In this document: piece after piece, positions 14,854-17,323 of the stretch
How the letters are laid out: each line of letters starts with the position of its first letter
How positions within the stretch are numbered: the stretch's first letter is position 1
Source: an uncultured Prevotella sp.
GTDB taxonomy: Bacteria; Bacteroidota; Bacteroidia; Bacteroidales; Bacteroidaceae
Direction of reading: 5' to 3'
DNA length: 17,323 nt
Assembly (NCBI GenBank): GCA_900557255.1
Contig: USSA01000054.1
Coordinates: forward strand, 1-17,323
Position numbers and translations under genes: made by a program
Notes under the pieces: model-generated
Seen by the model: the letters and a program-made list of their open reading frames with translations, nothing else
Told to the model about the DNA's origin: nothing
The model's database searches: none

Positions 14854-15384
14854 ATGGCAACAAAAATCAGATTGCAGCGCGGCGGTCGTAAAAGCTATGC
14901 TTTCTACAGCATCGTAATCGCTGACGTTAGAGCACCACGTGATGGTAAATTTACTGAGAAGATTGGTACTTTCAACCCTAACACCAATCCAGCTACTGTA
15001 GATTTGAATTTCGAGCGCGCACTCTACTGGGTAGAGACAGGTGCACAGCCAACAGACACAGTTCGCAACATCCTCAAGGGCGAGGGCGTTTACTTGATGA
15101 AGCACCTCAAGGGTGGCGTTAAGAAGGGCGCATTCGACGATGCTGAGGCTCAGAAGCGTTTCGACGCTTGGAAGAATGGCAAGGACGCTAAGATTTCTGC
15201 TGTTCGCGAGGGCGATGCTAAGGCAAAGAAGGAAGCTGCTGCTAAGGAGCTCGAGGCTGAGAAGAAGATGAACGAAGCAATCGCTAAGAAGGTAGCTGAT
15301 AAGAAGGCTGCTGCAGCTGCTGCTGAGGCAGAGGCTAAGGCTGCTGAGGAAGCTCCTGCAGAGGAGGCTCCAGCTGAGGCTTAA
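14854..15384 (+). CDS. rpsP: 30S ribosomal protein S16 with long C-terminal tail
   Basis: S16 binds 16S rRNA early in small-subunit assembly. Residues 1 to about 85 are the conserved core: [26 protein letters not shown], and the stretch with [12 protein letters not shown]. Residues 86-176 are an added tail, first charged ([15 protein letters not shown]), then a Lys/Glu/Ala helix, and finally an acidic Ala/Pro end ([12 protein letters not shown]). Most S16 proteins are 80-90 residues. Roughly 180-residue forms are usual in Bacteroidetes as far as I recall, so this is not a fusion error. Codon use is strongly biased and favours a few codons such as GCT, AAG and CGC, as expected for high expression. 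It has its own promoter and terminator. Confidence 0.97.
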   Translation: MATKIRLQRGGRKSYAFYSIVIADVRAPRDGKFTEKIGTFNPNTNPATVDLNFERALYWVETGAQPTDTVRNILKGEGVYLMKHLKGGVKKGAFDDAEAQKRFDAWKNGKDAKISAVREGDAKAKKEAAAKELEAEKKMNEAIAKKVADKKAAAAAAEAEAKAAEEAPAEEAPAEA

Positions 15385-15420
15385 TCTTCGACAGAATCTT
15401 CTTTTGAGATTTTAAAGTAT

Positions 15421-15460
15421 AAAGGTTGAATTTCTCTTTCAGGAAATCCAACCTTTTTTT
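15421..15460 (+). terminator. Intrinsic terminator of rpsP
   Basis: AAAGGTTG (15421-15428) pairs with CAACCTTT (15449-15456), and ATTTC with GAAAT extends the stem after an A/C mismatch. The loop is eight bases. A T-run reaches 15460, just 13 bases before the next gene's ATG. Confidence 0.9.
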
Positions 15461-15473
15461 GTTTATTTTGTTT

Positions 15474-16958
15474 ATGGGTGATAATAAGGAAAACAGTTAT
15501 TCGCATATTCTGAAATATACAGGATTGTTTGGCAGTGTGCAAGGATTGGGAATTCTTGTAGGAGTTTTGCGCAATAAATTTACGGCGCTCTTCCTCGGAC
15601 CTTCTGGAATGGGACTGCTGTCTCTTTTCAGCTCAACGATTTCTGTTCTCAGTTCTGCATGTAATTTCGGCATTCCCACAAGTGGTGTTACATTTATTTC
15701 TGAAAAGGAACATGCTGCAGATGAATCGCAGTCCGAAAAGGCTGATATCGCCGGGGCGGTTCTTCTTGTCCGCACCTATAGTCTGCTTGCTGCATTTTTC
15801 GGAGCCATCGTCTGTGTTCTTCTGGGTCCGTTACTCAATGGGTTTACTTTTTCCTGGGGCAATCATACGCTACATTTCATTCTCCTGGCACCAACCATTT
15901 TCTTCACGATTCTGGCTGGAGGTGAAACTGCCATTCTGAAAGCTACCGGACAGTTGCGTGCGTTGGCGATGCAGGCAAGTCTTCTGGCTATTCTTCTGCT
16001 TTTGGTTTCGGTTCCGGTTTATTGGATATTTGGTGAGAGAGGTATTCTGCCCGTTCTGTTCATTTTGGCATTTATGCAATGGGCTCTGAATTTTCGATAT
16101 TCCCGACGAGTTGTACGGTGGGGCGTAAATATGCGAAAAATGACGCTAGTTGCAGGTTTCCCACTTTTGCGGCTTGGCGGAGCATTTGTACTTTCGGGTT
16201 TGATGAATAGCGGATGCGAATTTCTGATTCGTGCCTTTTTGAACCAACAGGGCGATCTGAAAGTTGTCGGACTTTTCAATGCCGGTATAACGATTGTCTT
16301 TGTTTATGCGGGAATGGTGTTCTCGGTCATGGATCAGGATTTTTATCCCCGTCTCTCCGGCATTTCGGGTTCCAGAAAAAACGAGGAGTCTGTAAAAGAA
16401 CGCAATCTCTGTGTAAACCGCCAGCTTGAAATGAATGTCCTGTTGCTGGGACCTATCGTTACAGCTATCATTTTAGGTCTGCCTCTCATTATTCCGATAT
16501 TATACAATGCCCAGTTTATGGGGATGCTTCAGATGACTCAGCTTGCTGCTGTTGCCATGTTTTTCAAGGCGGTTTATCTTCCAATAGAATATCTCCCGTT
16601 GTCAAGAGGCGATTCCAGGCTTTTTCTCATTCAGGAAAGTTTTTGTGTTATCTTGCTAATAGTCTGTGAAATAGCTGGTTATCAGTTAGATGGATTGAGA
16701 GGAGTAGGAGGGGGTATTGCCGTTGCTTATGCCATAGAGACCATTGCCGTCTTGATTTTCAGCAGAGCCGTTTATGGTTATCGTTTATCCGCTCTTGGTT
16801 TCAGATTCTGTATCTTTCAACTTCTGATTCTGCTCCTGGTGTTGTTCCTGGTTTTCATGATCAGTTACCATGATTGGCTTTACTGGCTGATTGGCGTTAT
16901 CATTGTACTCATGAGTACATCGTTTAGTTTTAGGAAAATTAGAAAACTGGTTAGATAA
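15474..16958 (+). CDS. Polysaccharide flippase (Wzx/O-antigen translocase type, MOP superfamily)
   Basis: A 494-residue integral membrane protein with about 12-14 hydrophobic segments. The N-terminal block (LFGSVQGLGILVGVLRNK, then FLGPSGMGLLSL) closely resembles the WzxE/RfbX group, which moves lipid-linked oligosaccharides across the inner membrane. Central charged loops (NEESVKERNLCVNRQ) and the hydrophobic C-terminal half agree. Its ATG lies just after the rpsP terminator. The TTG at 15426 inside that terminator is not plausible. No promoter is evident, so transcription may come from read-through. No glycosyltransferase or other polysaccharide gene lies within the window, so the partner substrate is unknown. 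Confidence 0.85.
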   Translation: MGDNKENSYSHILKYTGLFGSVQGLGILVGVLRNKFTALFLGPSGMGLLSLFSSTISVLSSACNFGIPTSGVTFISEKEHAADESQSEKADIAGAVLLVRTYSLLAAFFGAIVCVLLGPLLNGFTFSWGNHTLHFILLAPTIFFTILAGGETAILKATGQLRALAMQASLLAILLLLVSVPVYWIFGERGILPVLFILAFMQWALNFRYSRRVVRWGVNMRKMTLVAGFPLLRLGGAFVLSGLMNSGCEFLIRAFLNQQGDLKVVGLFNAGITIVFVYAGMVFSVMDQDFYPRLSGISGSRKNEESVKERNLCVNRQLEMNVLLLGPIVTAIILGLPLIIPILYNAQFMGMLQMTQLAAVAMFFKAVYLPIEYLPLSRGDSRLFLIQESFCVILLIVCEIAGYQLDGLRGVGGGIAVAYAIETIAVLIFSRAVYGYRLSALGFRFCIFQLLILLLVLFLVFMISYHDWLYWLIGVIIVLMSTSFSFRKIRKLVR

Positions 16959-16966
16959 GAATAGAA

Positions 16967-17084
16967 ACTCTGTAGGATAAATTATTTTCTCCGAAAGATA
17001 GGAGAATATCTCCGAAAGATAAAAAAATATCTCCGAGAGATAATTTTTTATTCCAGTAAGATATAAGATTATTCCAGTAGGATA
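16967..17084. repeat. Six-copy array of a 21-bp minisatellite
   Basis: Six units with an exact 21-base spacing share a 13-base core: starts at 16967 (ACTCTGTAGGATA), 16988 and 17009 (TCTCCGAAAGATA), 17030 (TCTCCGAGAGATA), 17051 (TTCCAGTAAGATA) and 17072 (TTCCAGTAGGATA). Eight A/T-rich bases separate the cores. Two subtypes are visible, CTCCGAAAG and TTCCAGTAAG. Units 3 and 4 contain short dyads (TATCT...AGATA). The array fills the gap between the flippase gene and the shared terminator. Its cores all end in GATA. Function is unknown. Confidence 0.85.
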
Positions 17085-17091
17085 AATAAGA

Positions 17092-17130
17092 AAAAGCCTT
17101 GAGAATCAGTTGATTCTCAAGGCTTTTATA
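17092..17130. terminator. Bidirectional terminator between flippase and GGGtGRT gene
   Basis: AAAAGCCTTGAGAATCA (17092-17108) and TGATTCTCAAGGCTTTT (17111-17127) are perfect complements, leaving a tiny loop at GT. T-runs exist on both strands. It separates the plus-strand flippase from the minus-strand gene and is very strong. Confidence 0.93.
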
Positions 17131-17150
17131 TATTTTGTATCTCAAAGAAA

Positions 17151-17323
17151 TTACTTCTTGTTGATAGCGAGGTCGATAGCTACAGCGATAGCAACAGTAG
17201 CACCTACCATAGGGTTGTTACCCATACCGAGGAAGCCCATCATCTCTACGTGAGCAGGAACTGAAGAAGAACCTGCGAACTGAGCGTCTGAGTGCATACG
17301 ACCCATTGTATCAGTCATACCGT
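17151..17323 (-). CDS. GGGtGRT family protein, 3' end only
   Basis: The last 56 residues of a minus-strand gene that runs off the right edge. The reading GMTDTMGRMHSDAQFAGSSS, then VPAHVEMMGFLGMGNNPMVG and ATVAIAVAIDLAINKK, matches my memory of the C-terminus of GGGtGRT proteins. These have about 330 residues and are shared by Bacteroidetes and Clostridia, with a conserved GGGTGRT stretch upstream (not visible here). The function is not established. Codon use is strongly biased, which suggests high expression. Expression ends at the strong terminator at 17092-17130. The call rests on the C-terminal pattern only. Confidence 0.75.
   Translation of the reverse strand, partial: GMTDTMGRMHSDAQFAGSSSVPAHVEMMGFLGMGNNPMVGATVAIAVAIDLAINKK

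Noticed and set aside
15426..15473. TTG start at 15426 for the flippase
   Set aside because: It lies inside the rpsP terminator stem; ATG 15474 gives a normal N-terminus.
16967..17084. CRISPR array reading of the 21-bp repeats
   Set aside because: Units are degenerate, spacers are only eight A/T-rich bases, and no cas gene is near.
16951..17145. A 64-codon minus-strand frame with heptapeptide repeats
   Set aside because: It starts at a TTG, crosses the strong terminator, and the open frame follows from the 21-bp period; there is no evidence for a gene.

Overview
The window looks like a piece of the core chromosome of a Bacteroidales bacterium, most likely a Prevotellaceae member close to Prevotella/Segatella copri. 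Four things point there: promoters of the Bacteroidetes type (TTTG near -33 and TAnnTTTG near -7), almost no Shine-Dalgarno sequences, Bacteroidetes-restricted families (DUF6057, DUF4293, a divergent RNA polymerase omega, a long-tailed S16), and the typical serC-serA-DUF1015 gene order. The genus call is from memory of such proteins, not from a search. No prophage, IS element, CRISPR array, tRNA or rRNA was seen, and no intergenic stretch exceeds about 290 bases.

Layout. Positions 1-4944 (+): the end of a YhcH-family sugar-binding protein, a GH13 glycogen branching enzyme with a histone-like Lys/Ala tail, a five-TM DUF6057 protein, and an exported TPR protein. Positions 5021-6340 (+): a DbpA-like DEAD-box RNA helicase with a DEFD Walker B motif. 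Positions 6483-10654 (+): a promoter and long leader, then serC, a SerA with Lys in place of the catalytic His, a DUF1015 protein, and an IMPACT/YigZ protein that starts inside the DUF1015 stop codon. A bidirectional terminator separates this from uvrB (-). Divergent from uvrB is bamD - rpoZ (omega) - DUF4293 (+), then rpsP (+) from its own strong promoter, a terminator, and a polysaccharide flippase. A six-copy array of 21-bp repeats and a bidirectional terminator follow, then the 3' end of a GGGtGRT-family gene (-).

How the genes work together. serC and serA supply two steps of serine synthesis. The DUF1015 protein travels with them and carries a DGHHR motif reminiscent of ParB-like serine kinases; this is the best candidate for an under-described function. 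The DUF6057 and TPR genes look like a periplasmic, membrane-anchored pair of unknown role. The other genes are housekeeping: glycogen, DNA repair, outer-membrane assembly, transcription and translation. The most unusual non-coding structure is the 21-bp array at 16967-17084.
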